From: Bdellovibrio sp. ArHS
Lineage (GTDB): Bacteria; Bdellovibrionota; Bdellovibrionia; Bdellovibrionales; Bdellovibrionaceae
NCBI RefSeq assembly: GCF_000786105.1
Contig: NZ_JTEV01000005.1
Location: 1-60,290, forward strand
DNA length: 60,290 nt
Direction of reading: 5' to 3'
Position numbers and translations under genes: made by a program. The notes under the pieces are model-generated. The model was not told the DNA's origin, made no database searches, and worked only from the letters and a program-made list of their open reading frames with translations. Positions 43,660 to 53,558 of this stretch are shown one piece after another (the first letter of the stretch is position 1; every line of letters starts with the position of its first letter).

Positions 43660-45434
43660 TCGTACTCCAGTTGATCCCTCAACTCCAGCAACGGCAGAAA
43701 ATTAGGTTCAGATTGAAGACCTGCTCGAACATAATCGTAGGCCGAAGAGCGGTCATTATTTCTCATCATAACCCAAGCTAAACCATAAAGTGCGGAAGCA
43801 CTTTGTTTGTCTTTATTGTAAGCCTCGGTATAGGCCTTTTGCGCGCACGCGACGTCACCGGTATTAATACAAATGTCACCGCTCAGCAGATCTTTGACCG
43901 ACAGTGAAGCCAACTCAGGCATTTTTAAAATAGCCGTGGCTTCAGGCAATCGGCCGATTTTGGCCATATAACTAGCCTGAGTGGAAAGCACATAAGCGTC
44001 CTTGGGCGCTTCCGCCATCGCCTCGTGCAGAAGTTTGGCAGCATCGCTATCACGATTGATTTCCATCAAACACACCGCACGTAGAGCTTTCAACTCTGGA
44101 TTCGGCGGTTGCTTTTGATAAATTTCGTCACAGTACTTTTCCAGGTAATCCCATTGGGTAAAGCGCCACTCTACATGCAAAGGATGCGTGTAGTTGCGGG
44201 CCTGACCAGGCATTTGACTTAAGAATTGGACAACGGCTTGATTGACGCCGTCGACATCGCCCAAAAGATTTTGCGCATAGACATTAAAAAGCAGAAGTTC
44301 CTGGCGTAAATAACCCGTCTTCTGAATATTGTTTTTGATGTCACGAATCAGATTTTGCAAAGCACCCGCATCCGAATTGGCTTTGGCGTATTCGACCGTC
44401 GCCATCGCTCGGCCAAAAAGGGCTAAAACCGACTGCGGATTTTTACGATGAATCGTATCGAAATCACGCATCGCCTCGGCGTAGTTGCCTTTTTTCTGTT
44501 GGATGATAGCTAAGTTCAAAAGAGCAGAAATATTAAATGGCTCATGACCGATGGCTTTTTGAAGGGTGTCCTCGGCTTGCTTAAGATCCCCGTCCATCAT
44601 GTAAGAAACCGCGATCCCCAGATAGGCATCCACGATCTCGGCCCGACTGCGGCCTTCTTTCACGAGGGCTCTTTCTAAAATACGCCGTCCCAGCAAACTT
44701 TGGCGGTCTTCAGAAATCAATACAGCTGCCATCTGCACCTGAGATTCCGCATCAGGTTCTTTAATCTGCGTCGCCTTCAGATAAGTCTGTAAAGACTTTT
44801 CATAAAGACCCAGCGTTTTATAGCGAACAGCTTGCGCCATCAGTTCTTCGTAACCCAGACTTTTCTTTTTGCCTTTTTGCGAAAGCGCAACAACGACAAC
44901 CCCGGCAATGGCCAGGGAGGCCGCGATTAAAACCCAACGAAGGACATTGGATTTCTGACGAAGTTTACCCTGCAAACGCGAATCACCAGAAGCGCCATAA
45001 CTTCTTGCCGCCGAAGGGGCTGCGGTCGCGCGAGGCACCGGGGTTTCACGTACCGGAGTGACATCTTTGAAACCGGCTTCGCGTACTGGAGGCGGCGTCA
45101 AATCCAAATTCGGTGGCACTGGTGTCGGCGTCAAATCGTCCGTCACGGGAATGACATCCGTACGGGTCATTGTATGGTGCGCGATGGACTGAGTCATCGT
45201 CTGTTCGGAGGCCGAGTCTTGCTCTTCCCGGATGTTTTTTACGATATCCATGAAGATTTTGTTTTCCCGAATATAACTCCAACGTCCTTCAGGTTGGCGG
45301 ACTTCGTCGATGATAGAAACTTGCTTGGTACGAAGCTGCTCCGTGACTTCAGACAGCGTAAAAGGTCCCAGAATCCGAGTTGAGGATTTAATGAGCCAAT
45401 TCTTTTCGCTGTCGTTCACGTTGTCTGTACTCAT
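43656..45434 (-). CDS. GYF-like, membrane-anchored TPR protein
   Basis: A 592-residue protein. A GYF_2-like module sits at residues 12-60 (LIKSSTRILGPFTLSEVTEQL), then a proline/threonine-rich linker (PTPVPPNLDLTPPPV, a possible GYF ligand), a single membrane helix (about residues 166-184, WVLIAASLAIAGVVVVAL) and about ten TPR units (about 195-590). The TPR part would face the periplasm and act as a scaffold. It follows the MCE gene by 6 bases. Confidence 0.85.
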   Translation of the reverse strand: MSTDNVNDSEKNWLIKSSTRILGPFTLSEVTEQLRTKQVSIIDEVRQPEGRWSYIRENKIFMDIVKNIREEQDSASEQTMTQSIAHHTMTRTDVIPVTDDLTPTPVPPNLDLTPPPVREAGFKDVTPVRETPVPRATAAPSAARSYGASGDSRLQGKLRQKSNVLRWVLIAASLAIAGVVVVALSQKGKKKSLGYEELMAQAVRYKTLGLYEKSLQTYLKATQIKEPDAESQVQMAAVLISEDRQSLLGRRILERALVKEGRSRAEIVDAYLGIAVSYMMDGDLKQAEDTLQKAIGHEPFNISALLNLAIIQQKKGNYAEAMRDFDTIHRKNPQSVLALFGRAMATVEYAKANSDAGALQNLIRDIKNNIQKTGYLRQELLLFNVYAQNLLGDVDGVNQAVVQFLSQMPGQARNYTHPLHVEWRFTQWDYLEKYCDEIYQKQPPNPELKALRAVCLMEINRDSDAAKLLHEAMAEAPKDAYVLSTQASYMAKIGRLPEATAILKMPELASLSVKDLLSGDICINTGDVACAQKAYTEAYNKDKQSASALYGLAWVMMRNNDRSSAYDYVRAGLQSEPNFLPLLELRDQLEYE

Positions 45435-45440
45435 ATCAAA

Positions 45441-46811
45441 TTAGAATGGTGCTTTCGTTAAAAGAAGTTTTAAGTCGTCGTTCGTCAGGAAAAGACCGGC
45501 TCCTAGATAGCTGGATCTTCTTTCGCTCTGATTGAAGGCATCGTTGACACCGGCCGTCAGATAAATACCGCGATACAAAGTATAGTTCAAAGAACTGCGA
45601 ACGTTGGTGTTTTCAAAATCAAACGCTTCCAATGTGAACTTCAATTTGCGGCGGAAGAAGAAGTAATCGATACCGAAGCCGCCGGAATTTTCGATCAAAC
45701 CACCCTTCAAAGTCAGGTCCCAAAAGTTCTTCGCGAAAAGAGCCGTGAACTTGATCTGATTATGATAGGTTTTCCGTTCTGTGTAATCCGCCGGAGACTC
45801 TGGACCAGTGCCGGTTCTTTTGTAATCCGTTGTTTCAACGACGCCCGCGGGATCATCGACCACAGCAATATAGTAATAACGATCTAGACCTGGTTGGATT
45901 TGCACACCGATATAAGACTTCGTTGCGCCCACTTCGTTCAAGTATTCACCACGGAAATCAAACGCCGTTTGGATGCGATTGGCAGAATCCATCAAACCGC
46001 TCAGGCCATCGATCGCCGACGAAACACTTTCCGCCGTTTGTTCGTCGCTGACCAATTTACCAATGGCGCCTTCACCCTTGTTGATCTTGGAGGTGATCTC
46101 GTCCAGATTTTTCACCGAATTTGACAGGCGTTTCCAAGTCTCTTTCAGACCGGTTTCGCTTTTGTCGTTCATAACTTCCTTCAAAGAAGAGGTCACGTCG
46201 TGGATGTCATCCACAATGTCGCCGATCTTGTCTTTGTTTTCGGTTGTCATTTGCGCCAAGTCACCCGTCAGGGTCTCGATGTTTTTTACGATACGACCTA
46301 AAACGTGTTTGCGAGTGCCATCTTCGGATGTCGCTTCTTGTAGATTCTTCGCAACTTCTTTTAACGATGTCGTCACTTCCGAAACTTGCGTCATCAGATT
46401 GTCCAAGGACCCGCCATCACGCACGATAAGAATTTGCGCGTTGTCTTCCAAAGGGGGATCTGTCGGCGAACCCGGATAAACTTCCACGTGCTTATCACCC
46501 AAAATACCTTGAGCCTTCACTTCGATCGACGCTGACGTCGTTAAAGGGACGTCCGATTTCACGGTGATATCAATGCGGGCTTTGCCATCCTGTAAAGAAA
46601 TGTTTTTAATGACACCGACTGGAATCCCCGCAGAACGAACCGCCGAATTTTTAACCAATCCGCCGGCATTGGGTAACAAGAACCAGGCTTTTTTTGAACG
46701 ACCAAGATAGGAAGGATCATCACTGACCTGCATCGACATGACGGCGATCAAAGATCCCACCACGACAACTAATAAACCTACTTTAAACTCTGCAGCGCGA
46801 AGCCAATTCAT
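45441..46811 (-). CDS. mlaD: MCE (MlaD) family protein with barrel-like C-terminus
   Basis: A 456-residue protein. A membrane helix (about 11-28) is followed by an MCE domain (about 38-115, NAGGLVKNSAVRSAGIPVG; GDKHVEVYPG), a long helical region with many Asp/Lys (about 130-280), and a last 150 residues rich in alternating aromatic beta strands ending in ...TKAPF. MlaD hexamers carry phospholipid between membranes; MlaD of E. coli is only 183 residues. The C-terminal strands suggest contact with, or insertion in, the outer membrane. Symbol given by context. Confidence 0.85.
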   Translation of the reverse strand: MNWLRAAEFKVGLLVVVVGSLIAVMSMQVSDDPSYLGRSKKAWFLLPNAGGLVKNSAVRSAGIPVGVIKNISLQDGKARIDITVKSDVPLTTSASIEVKAQGILGDKHVEVYPGSPTDPPLEDNAQILIVRDGGSLDNLMTQVSEVTTSLKEVAKNLQEATSEDGTRKHVLGRIVKNIETLTGDLAQMTTENKDKIGDIVDDIHDVTSSLKEVMNDKSETGLKETWKRLSNSVKNLDEITSKINKGEGAIGKLVSDEQTAESVSSAIDGLSGLMDSANRIQTAFDFRGEYLNEVGATKSYIGVQIQPGLDRYYYIAVVDDPAGVVETTDYKRTGTGPESPADYTERKTYHNQIKFTALFAKNFWDLTLKGGLIENSGGFGIDYFFFRRKLKFTLEAFDFENTNVRSSLNYTLYRGIYLTAGVNDAFNQSERRSSYLGAGLFLTNDDLKLLLTKAPF

Positions 46812-47575
46812 TGATGTTTCATCCCTTTAGTCACGAACCTCTTCACGAGCTCGATATCAGTGTTGAAGAAATCCTCTGGAGTACCAAATAATAGAACTCG
46901 GCCACTATCTAACATCGCAATATAGTCGGCAATCCTGAATGCGGCGGACAAATCGTGGGACACCATGATAGACGTCGTCGCACCAGCCCTCAACTTATGA
47001 GTACTCAGAATCAAATTATCCACCATTTCAGTCAGAATGGGATCTAAACCCGTGGTCGGCTCATCATAGATCAAGATTTCTGGATCTAGGGCGAGAGCCC
47101 GAGCTAGACCCGTTCTTTTTTGCATACCGCCACTGATTTGGCTGGGAAGCTTGTGATAATGTTTGGACTCCAAACCGACTTGTTGCAACTTTTCTTCGGC
47201 AATACGAAGGACCTGGGCTTCTTTCAAGTCGCGACGATGTTCAAACAAAGGAAAACAAACATTCTCTAAAACCGTCATATCGTCAAAAAGTGCGGCGGAC
47301 TGAAACAACACACCGAACTTACAGCGAAACTTTGTCAGCTCGTCCTGCGAAAGAGTGCTAATGTCAGTTCCCAAAATTTCAATGGTGCCAGAGGTGGGTT
47401 TAAACAATCCCAAAAGATGCTTCAGCATCACACTTTTTCCGGTCCCCGAAAAACCGATGACCGCCGTCAAACTGCCCTTCGGGATTTCCAAATTAATTCC
47501 TTTAAGAACAAACTCTTTACCACCATCAAAGGATTTTTTGACGTCCCTTAAGGACACTGCCGATTCTGGTTTCAT
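46808..47575 (-). CDS. mlaF: Mla-type ABC ATPase MlaF
   Basis: A 255-residue ABC ATPase with Walker A GFSGTGKSVM, signature QISGGMQKRTGLARAL, Walker B ILIYDEPTTGLDP and the switch His (VSHDL). SGGMQKR is typical of the MlaF family. It overlaps the MCE gene by 4 bases and adjoins mlaE. It drives lipid movement with MlaE and the MCE protein. Confidence 0.93.
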   Translation of the reverse strand: MKPESAVSLRDVKKSFDGGKEFVLKGINLEIPKGSLTAVIGFSGTGKSVMLKHLLGLFKPTSGTIEILGTDISTLSQDELTKFRCKFGVLFQSAALFDDMTVLENVCFPLFEHRRDLKEAQVLRIAEEKLQQVGLESKHYHKLPSQISGGMQKRTGLARALALDPEILIYDEPTTGLDPILTEMVDNLILSTHKLRAGATTSIMVSHDLSAAFRIADYIAMLDSGRVLLFGTPEDFFNTDIELVKRFVTKGMKHQ

Positions 47576-48427
47576 TTATGAAATCCCCATGACGTTGTAG
47601 TAAAAGCGAATCAGGTTCGTGGCAAAATAATCCAGGATGATGATACCGACCATGCTTTGGACGACACCTTGATTGGTGGCATCACCGACCCCTTTGGCGC
47701 CGCCCTTGGTGTTAAAGCCGCGGAATGTGCAGATCACAGCAAAGTACACACCGAAGATCATTCCCTTGAACAGACCTTCATTGATATGTTTCACTTCGAT
47801 AAAGTCCGCAATTTTTTGCCAGAAAACAGCCTCGTCAAGAGCAACCAGTTTCACACATAGAAAGTAACTTCCCAACATCGCCACGAAGTCAAAAACAGCC
47901 ACTAATAAAGGCATGCAGATCACGGCTGCGACTAAGCGTGGGGCAATCAAGTATTGCTTCGTATTTACACCCATCACATCAAGGGCGTCGATCTGCTCAT
48001 TCACGCGCATGGTTCCCAAACGTGCCGCCATGGCTCCTCCGGCACGCGCCGCGACGATCAACCCTGTCAAAACAGGTCCCAACTCTCGCGTGATTCCTAA
48101 GGCCACTGTCGGACCGACCATATTCACAGCATTGAACAGCTTAAAACCCAAATAAAGTTGAAATGAAAGTGCCAGCCCTGTGAACACACCCGTTAAACAA
48201 ATGATCCCCACTGACTGATTGCCGATAAACTCCATGTGGCGAATGATCTCGGGAAAACGCGAAGGCTTTGCAAAAATCAGACGGACGCTTTCGCTGAAGA
48301 ACATCGCGATTTCACCGGTCTCGGCGATAGCATCGCGAACCTTCTTTAAAGTGAAGGCGCCAATGCCCGAGATGATGATATAAAATCTGTCCGCTAAGGT
48401 CACGTTACTCTCCCCCAACTTCGTCAT
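47576..48427 (-). CDS. mlaE: Mla-type permease MlaE
   Basis: A 283-residue permease of the MlaE family with about five to six helices. RELGPVLTGLIVAARAGGAMAARLGTM and MRVNEQIDALDVMGVNTKQYLIAPR are conserved signatures that contact MlaF. It sits in the inner membrane. Its start overlaps the alr end by 23 bases, so lipid transport is co-expressed with wall-precursor synthesis. Confidence 0.94.
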   Translation of the reverse strand: MTKLGESNVTLADRFYIIISGIGAFTLKKVRDAIAETGEIAMFFSESVRLIFAKPSRFPEIIRHMEFIGNQSVGIICLTGVFTGLALSFQLYLGFKLFNAVNMVGPTVALGITRELGPVLTGLIVAARAGGAMAARLGTMRVNEQIDALDVMGVNTKQYLIAPRLVAAVICMPLLVAVFDFVAMLGSYFLCVKLVALDEAVFWQKIADFIEVKHINEGLFKGMIFGVYFAVICTFRGFNTKGGAKGVGDATNQGVVQSMVGIIILDYFATNLIRFYYNVMGIS

Positions 48428-49607
48428 GGATGAAACGGGCGTCTACACCAGTGTATACGCGCGGCACGCGCTCGCCCACGCTGGTTAACATTTCCCAAGT
48501 GATACTTTGGGCCAAGGTGCCAATTTCATCAGCAGAAAGAAAACTTCCTCCCGCTCCGTATCCGAACATGATCACTTCCTGATCTTTGAATTTTTTTAAA
48601 TCCTGCGTGCCCACCACGTCCGTCACATCCAGCATCAGATAATCCATGCAGATGGTACCGGCAATAGGAACTCTGTGGCCCGCAAAAAGCAAAGAAGCTT
48701 TGTTGGACAAAATACGATGAAATCCATCGGCGTAGCCCACGGGCACCACGGCAATCACGGAATCCCGCTGCGCCTTCCATGTGGCTCCATAAGAAACTGT
48801 CTCGCCCGCTTTCACCCGACGATACGTAGCCACTTGGGACTTAAAAGTCATGACAGGTTTCAATTGGCAAACAGATTTGTCCTCTAAAGGATTGTAGCCA
48901 TAAATCATCAAGCCGGGGCGTAAACCCCAGTTTTGCAAAAGCAGAGGATGGTTTTCAGGCAATGGCTTTTGCTTCAGTGATAACAAATTCAAAATGCCAG
49001 CGCTGTTCAAAGCATGACAAAAAATATTAAAAGGTTTGAAAATCTGACTGACGGCATGCAGTTGGCGTAATTGTTCCGCACTTTGACCTTGGGTGTCCAA
49101 AGCATCATCACCGTTATAAAGATGTGTGACCAAAGCCTTCAGGCGAATCTTTTTATTCTGCCAAAGTCGATCGAAAATTTTTTGCGCCTCTTCCGGGCGA
49201 AAACCCAAACGATTCATCCCCGTATCAAACTTAAGATGAATATTCACAGGTTGGTCGGCCGCAGCTTCCAGATGTTCGATATGTTCCCAGGTACTCACGA
49301 CAGGGGTCATCTGATATTGAAGAATTTTTTCTGCACCTTCCCGGTCGAAACCGCGAAAGACCAGAATTTCGGCTTTGACTCCGAAATTTCTAAGCAACAG
49401 ACCTTCTTCGATCAAACACACACCCAGATGTTTTACCCCTAAGGACTCTAAAAAACGTGCCAATTGCACATCACCATGGCCGTAAGCATTGGCCTTCACC
49501 ATGGGACAAAGAAAAGGAGTCTGCGGAAATGACGACTGCAACAACCGAATGTTGTGCGCCAGATGATCCAAGTTGATTTCCGCAAAGGTGTGTCGATACA
49601 TTTCCAT
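48405..49607 (-). CDS. alr: Alanine racemase
   Basis: A 400-residue PLP enzyme producing D-alanine for peptidoglycan. MVKANAYGHG holds the PLP lysine (K38) and VSYGATWKAQ the catalytic Tyr; MNRLGF and GTICMDYLMLDV are further family blocks. The frame opens at TTG 49610; ATG 49607 is preferred. It is the first gene of the mla operon in this window and has no obvious strong SD. Confidence 0.93.
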   Translation of the reverse strand: MEMYRHTFAEINLDHLAHNIRLLQSSFPQTPFLCPMVKANAYGHGDVQLARFLESLGVKHLGVCLIEEGLLLRNFGVKAEILVFRGFDREGAEKILQYQMTPVVSTWEHIEHLEAAADQPVNIHLKFDTGMNRLGFRPEEAQKIFDRLWQNKKIRLKALVTHLYNGDDALDTQGQSAEQLRQLHAVSQIFKPFNIFCHALNSAGILNLLSLKQKPLPENHPLLLQNWGLRPGLMIYGYNPLEDKSVCQLKPVMTFKSQVATYRRVKAGETVSYGATWKAQRDSVIAVVPVGYADGFHRILSNKASLLFAGHRVPIAGTICMDYLMLDVTDVVGTQDLKKFKDQEVIMFGYGAGGSFLSADEIGTLAQSITWEMLTSVGERVPRVYTGVDARFIHDEVGGE

Positions 49608-49628
49608 CAAACTTATTTTTCCATTCGT

Positions 49629-51116
49629 CTAATCGGGTGCCACTTCAAACTCGGGACGATGTGATTCCGGAGCCTTATACAGACAAATTTTATTTCCGCC
49701 CTTGTCCGTGATGTGTAAAAGAGCCTTGGTCGATGTCTCATCCAGAGTTTTGGCAGAATCACACAATGAGGGATACTCACTCACTCCCAGACTGATAGAC
49801 ACTTTCATCCCATTGTCCATGAAAGAGGTCCCCTCGATAATGCGGCGAAGTCTTTCTGAACGCAGAGCCGCTCCCTTTTTTGAACAATGCGGTAATATCA
49901 TAGCTATTTCGTTAGCAGAAGTCCTGCACGTCAAATCATTGGTACGACTGGTCTTAGTGATGATGGTTGCAACGGATTTAAGCAACTCGTCTCTCACCGC
50001 TTCACCCAAAGATGATTCAATCTCATAAAAATCATCCATCGCAATTTTAACGACGGAAATCGGCTGTTTTAAACGCCGCGCCCGCGACACTTCGTCGCTC
50101 AAAGCTTTTTGATAAAAATTACGGTTATACAGTTCCGTGATAAAATCTTGGACCTCTAAGGAGTCTACTTTCTTTTCCAGAGTGAACGCCGAATAGCAGA
50201 TCGAAAGCAGACTGAACTCTTCGGCCAATTGCGCAGATTCGGCCGCACTGATGCTTCCCGAATAGACAAACACGCCTTCCAAGGCATGATGGGCATACAG
50301 CGGCAAAGCTTTCGGGGGACTTAAATGAAATGCCTCAACCAGCATCTCATTAAACCGCGCTGGCAAAAGTCCCATCGCCATTTGTGTGGTCAGGTCCTTC
50401 ACATCGGAGGACTCCAGTTGCACGCCGACACCCTGAATATCGGAGGCCGGAATACCCTGCGCATGGGTCGCAACAAACGAACGAACGGAGGGCAGAAATT
50501 TAAAGAAAATGCACAAAGAGTTCGGCAGATGATTCAGGTATTTCTGAATCAAATCCTCTTTGCTTTGCGCGGATCGATAGTCGGTGATTCGCATCGAGAC
50601 TTTGGGTGTTGAAATTTCCGTTTCCGCCTTTTTCAAGCTGTTTACGGCCGCTTCGTGCACTTCTTCCACTTTGGCTTTGGTGGATTGTAAATCATCAAAA
50701 AGCTGTTCATTCTGAAAAGTCAGATACATTTTTTCACACGCGCGATCGACCGCCCAGACAATACGGGATTCCAGGGCTGCGGATTCATCGGAAATCACAT
50801 CGACAAATCCAAAACCGTTGTACTGCGCTAAAATGTCAAACTGGGAAATGGCGGACACCGCAATGAACTTGATTTCATCGTTGATGTCCTGAACGATCTT
50901 GACGAAGTCACTCAAAGAGCCCGCCAAAGCCGCCGTAGAAAAAACTAGAATATGCGGCGGACTTTCTTTTAATCTTTGCTCCAAGGTTTCTGGATCTTGA
51001 AAATAATAAGCATCATAGCCCGCCTGCGAAAGATACACTTTCGCAGAGGCGCCCGCATCCACATCCGTGGTGAAAACAAAGATCGTAAACTGAGAACTAT
51101 AATCGCGAATATTCAA
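49629..51116 (-). CDS. Degenerate GGDEF protein with pseudo-receiver
   Basis: A 495-residue protein. The N-terminal 130 residues resemble a receiver fold, but the phospho-acceptor site reads ILVFSTAAL with no Asp. A central region (about 190-330) looks like a GAF-type or unknown sensor. Residues about 335-475 are a GGDEF fold (LYNRNFYQKALSDEVSRARRLKQP start; VSISLGVSEYP end), where the signature is SANEI instead of GGDEF. It cannot be an active diguanylate cyclase and may bind c-di-GMP or a protein. It directly follows the histidine kinase gene with no gap. Confidence 0.82.
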   Translation of the reverse strand: MNIRDYSSQFTIFVFTTDVDAGASAKVYLSQAGYDAYYFQDPETLEQRLKESPPHILVFSTAALAGSLSDFVKIVQDINDEIKFIAVSAISQFDILAQYNGFGFVDVISDESAALESRIVWAVDRACEKMYLTFQNEQLFDDLQSTKAKVEEVHEAAVNSLKKAETEISTPKVSMRITDYRSAQSKEDLIQKYLNHLPNSLCIFFKFLPSVRSFVATHAQGIPASDIQGVGVQLESSDVKDLTTQMAMGLLPARFNEMLVEAFHLSPPKALPLYAHHALEGVFVYSGSISAAESAQLAEEFSLLSICYSAFTLEKKVDSLEVQDFITELYNRNFYQKALSDEVSRARRLKQPISVVKIAMDDFYEIESSLGEAVRDELLKSVATIITKTSRTNDLTCRTSANEIAMILPHCSKKGAALRSERLRRIIEGTSFMDNGMKVSISLGVSEYPSLCDSAKTLDETSTKALLHITDKGGNKICLYKAPESHRPEFEVAPD

Positions 51117-53396
51117 CTAAAGCCTCTTTCCAGGTCGACGAATTTCTACGTGATAAGTATCCAGCTTTGAAGTTTTGGGTTTAGCCGTCATTTTCGGTGG
51201 CATCACCAGATTGACCGGCGTCAGTTCATCATTCAGTGTGGCCAGCTCTTCGGCCGTAGGCGCGGCTGCCGGTTCGCTGATCGGTGCGGAATCAATGGTG
51301 GTCGCCACTTCATCGGCCGTCACTTCTACAGCAACAGTGTTGCTAGGCTCACTCGCGACAACCTCGGTCTTGGCTGGGGCTTTGGGCTCGTCACCCAAAA
51401 ATCCATCAATGAAACTGAACTCGTCACTGCCCAACGTGGACGCTGGGGACGACGTGCTTTTCACTGTCGAAGTTGAAACCATCGGTGTAGAGATTTTCGG
51501 TTTTGCCGAATCCGTCGTCAGGGCTGCATCCGGAGCTGTCGCCGGGACGGCCTCGGCCACTTCGGGCAGTTCCAACAAGGTGTCAATGTTGATATCCAAA
51601 GGTGAAGCCGCTGGTGCGCTGGCTTTGACCTCGTCGAAGTGAGCTTTGGCTTCTTCGTGGTGAACAGATTCTTCGGTTAACTTCGGCAATTCCGGTGAAA
51701 TCACGAGTGGCTCTTCCTTTGCTGCAAGAACTTCCGTCGGCGCTTTCAAAACAGACGCCGCCGTTGTTTTTTTAAACAGGATACGAACCTTGGCACCCTG
51801 GCCCCGTTGTGACTCGACCCGTACTTCTGCGTTGTGCTCTTTCAAAATTCCGAAAGCCACCGAAAGCCCCAGGCCCATGTGATTGTGGAAAGAGCGTGTG
51901 GTGAAAAACGGATCGAAGATCTTATCGACATTACCAGCTTCAATGCCTTCACCCGTGTCCGCGATATCCAAATGAACGCCTTCGGCGTCCTCAAACAGAT
52001 CCACGATGATTTCTTTTTTCGGCATGCGCTCCATAGCTTCCACAGAGTTATGAAGAATATTGGTAAAAGCGCGCATGACCGCATCAACATGCAAATCCAA
52101 AACCGATGTCTCTTGAAAGTTCTTGGTCAGCTTCACACCTTTTTGCGCAAACAAAGGTTCGAGATCCTTCAAGGCTTTCACGAGCGGACCTTCCACCTTC
52201 ATCGAGTTCTTTTCCTGAACCTCTTCCCCGGCGTAACCTAAAAGCTTATCCAAAACACTGCGAGCCGCGCGAGTTTCACGCAAGATGGATTCCGTATTTT
52301 GCACGATCTCACTTTCTGGCGCCTTGGCCAGAATCATTTGCGAATAACCGAGGATCGAAGCCAAAGGACCGCGCATTTCGTGCGCCAACGCCGAGGCCAC
52401 TTTCATCGACGCCTGCACTTTTTCTTTTTGCACGACTTCAGGATCTTGCGCGATCACTTTTTCCGAAACTGGTGGTACCAGAGGACGAGCCTTGGCCGTT
52501 TGCAATTCCTCTTCAAGATTCGCAATTTGTTTTTCCGTTGATGACGACAACCACAAAAGGGCCGCCGCGGCGACTGTCATCAAGCCCGCCCCCATCAACA
52601 AAAATTGCCACCAAAGACCCGTGCGGCCTTTCATCGTTTCCTTCAACGGCGCGGAACTTAAAACCAGCAAGTTACTTTGCGGAATCATCTCGTACATGCC
52701 GTAAAGATCACCCGACTTCAGCTGGAAAGTGTTGCTGCCATGAGAGGACCCACTTTTTTGCGCCTCTTTGAAAACCGGATCGTCACGCATCACGGTTCCA
52801 AGATATTCGGGCACAGAATGCCCCACCGTCAGTCCCGCCGAGGTCACGACGGAAAAAGAACTCAAAGCGCCGCGCTGAGCATCGATCACTGATTGAAAAA
52901 TTTCACCTGAACCAAAAAGAGCGTAGGCTTTATTGCCTTCTAAAAACACCAGAGCCACATAACGACCGCGCTGTGAATCCTGAAAAGGCTTCACATAAAA
53001 ACGCAGATCCGAAGTTCTGTTCGCGATATCACCCACTGCTGACTTAACGAACTCGGGCGTCCAACTGGCCGCCTTCGAATTTTCTTTGGCCACGATTACT
53101 TGCGGCTCAAGTTGACCGCCGTTGACAGCGAAAGACGCCACCGCATAGTAAGGCGCCAGAACATTCCAGTTCAATTTACCTTTTTGGAAGTTTTCCGCAT
53201 TGAAGGTCGCAACTACGCGTTGCAGAGTTTTCAACTCGGTCGCCAAGGAGTGATTGATCGCGCCGACTTGGGTGCGCGTTTGGGCTTCCACCCAGCTCAT
53301 TCTGTCACCGTAGACGAAACTGTCCGTTCGCCACAAGACAGCGCCAATAAAAATCGCGGCAACAGCAACGAGGACGGCGATGAGTTTTACTTTCAT
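51117..53396 (-). CDS. Sensor histidine kinase with long disordered tail
   Basis: A 759-residue kinase. Membrane helices at about 4-22 and 263-285 flank a periplasmic sensor of about 240 residues. The DHp domain has ALAHEMRGPLASILGYSQ (H339), and the ATPase has the N box (FTNILHNSVEAM) and DTGEGI. After about residue 545 comes a 215-residue tail rich in A, P, S, T and E, ending in a basic YHVEIRRPGKRL. ATG 53396 follows GGAAGGA; a longer frame opens at 53444. No cognate regulator is adjacent. Confidence 0.9.
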   Translation of the reverse strand: MKVKLIAVLVAVAAIFIGAVLWRTDSFVYGDRMSWVEAQTRTQVGAINHSLATELKTLQRVVATFNAENFQKGKLNWNVLAPYYAVASFAVNGGQLEPQVIVAKENSKAASWTPEFVKSAVGDIANRTSDLRFYVKPFQDSQRGRYVALVFLEGNKAYALFGSGEIFQSVIDAQRGALSSFSVVTSAGLTVGHSVPEYLGTVMRDDPVFKEAQKSGSSHGSNTFQLKSGDLYGMYEMIPQSNLLVLSSAPLKETMKGRTGLWWQFLLMGAGLMTVAAAALLWLSSSTEKQIANLEEELQTAKARPLVPPVSEKVIAQDPEVVQKEKVQASMKVASALAHEMRGPLASILGYSQMILAKAPESEIVQNTESILRETRAARSVLDKLLGYAGEEVQEKNSMKVEGPLVKALKDLEPLFAQKGVKLTKNFQETSVLDLHVDAVMRAFTNILHNSVEAMERMPKKEIIVDLFEDAEGVHLDIADTGEGIEAGNVDKIFDPFFTTRSFHNHMGLGLSVAFGILKEHNAEVRVESQRGQGAKVRILFKKTTAASVLKAPTEVLAAKEEPLVISPELPKLTEESVHHEEAKAHFDEVKASAPAASPLDINIDTLLELPEVAEAVPATAPDAALTTDSAKPKISTPMVSTSTVKSTSSPASTLGSDEFSFIDGFLGDEPKAPAKTEVVASEPSNTVAVEVTADEVATTIDSAPISEPAAAPTAEELATLNDELTPVNLVMPPKMTAKPKTSKLDTYHVEIRRPGKRL

Positions 53397-53480
53397 TGAG
53401 ACGGTTCCTTCCCTGTAACAGTCCTCCGGCGGGGCCCAAAGCATCTTGCCTTGTCACTTCCGCTCGACGTCTTTGATTTT

Positions 53481-53510
53481 ATTGTAGTTTTAGAAACTGG
53501 TAAGAATCAA
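53481..53510 (-). promoter_or_regulatory. sigma70-type promoter of the kinase-GGDEF operon
   Basis: On the minus strand TTGATT (53510-53505) and TACAAT (53486-53481) are 18 bases apart, ahead of a leader of about 78 bases. Confidence 0.55.
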
Positions 53511-53558
53511 GCAAGAGTCCTTTGCAAATGCCAACAAAAGCGGTAAGAAGATGCCACT

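Noticed and set aside
52106-52771. 221-residue plus-strand frame opposite the histidine kinase
   Set aside because: Antisense to the H box region; low-complexity Ser/Pro/Arg product without a domain.
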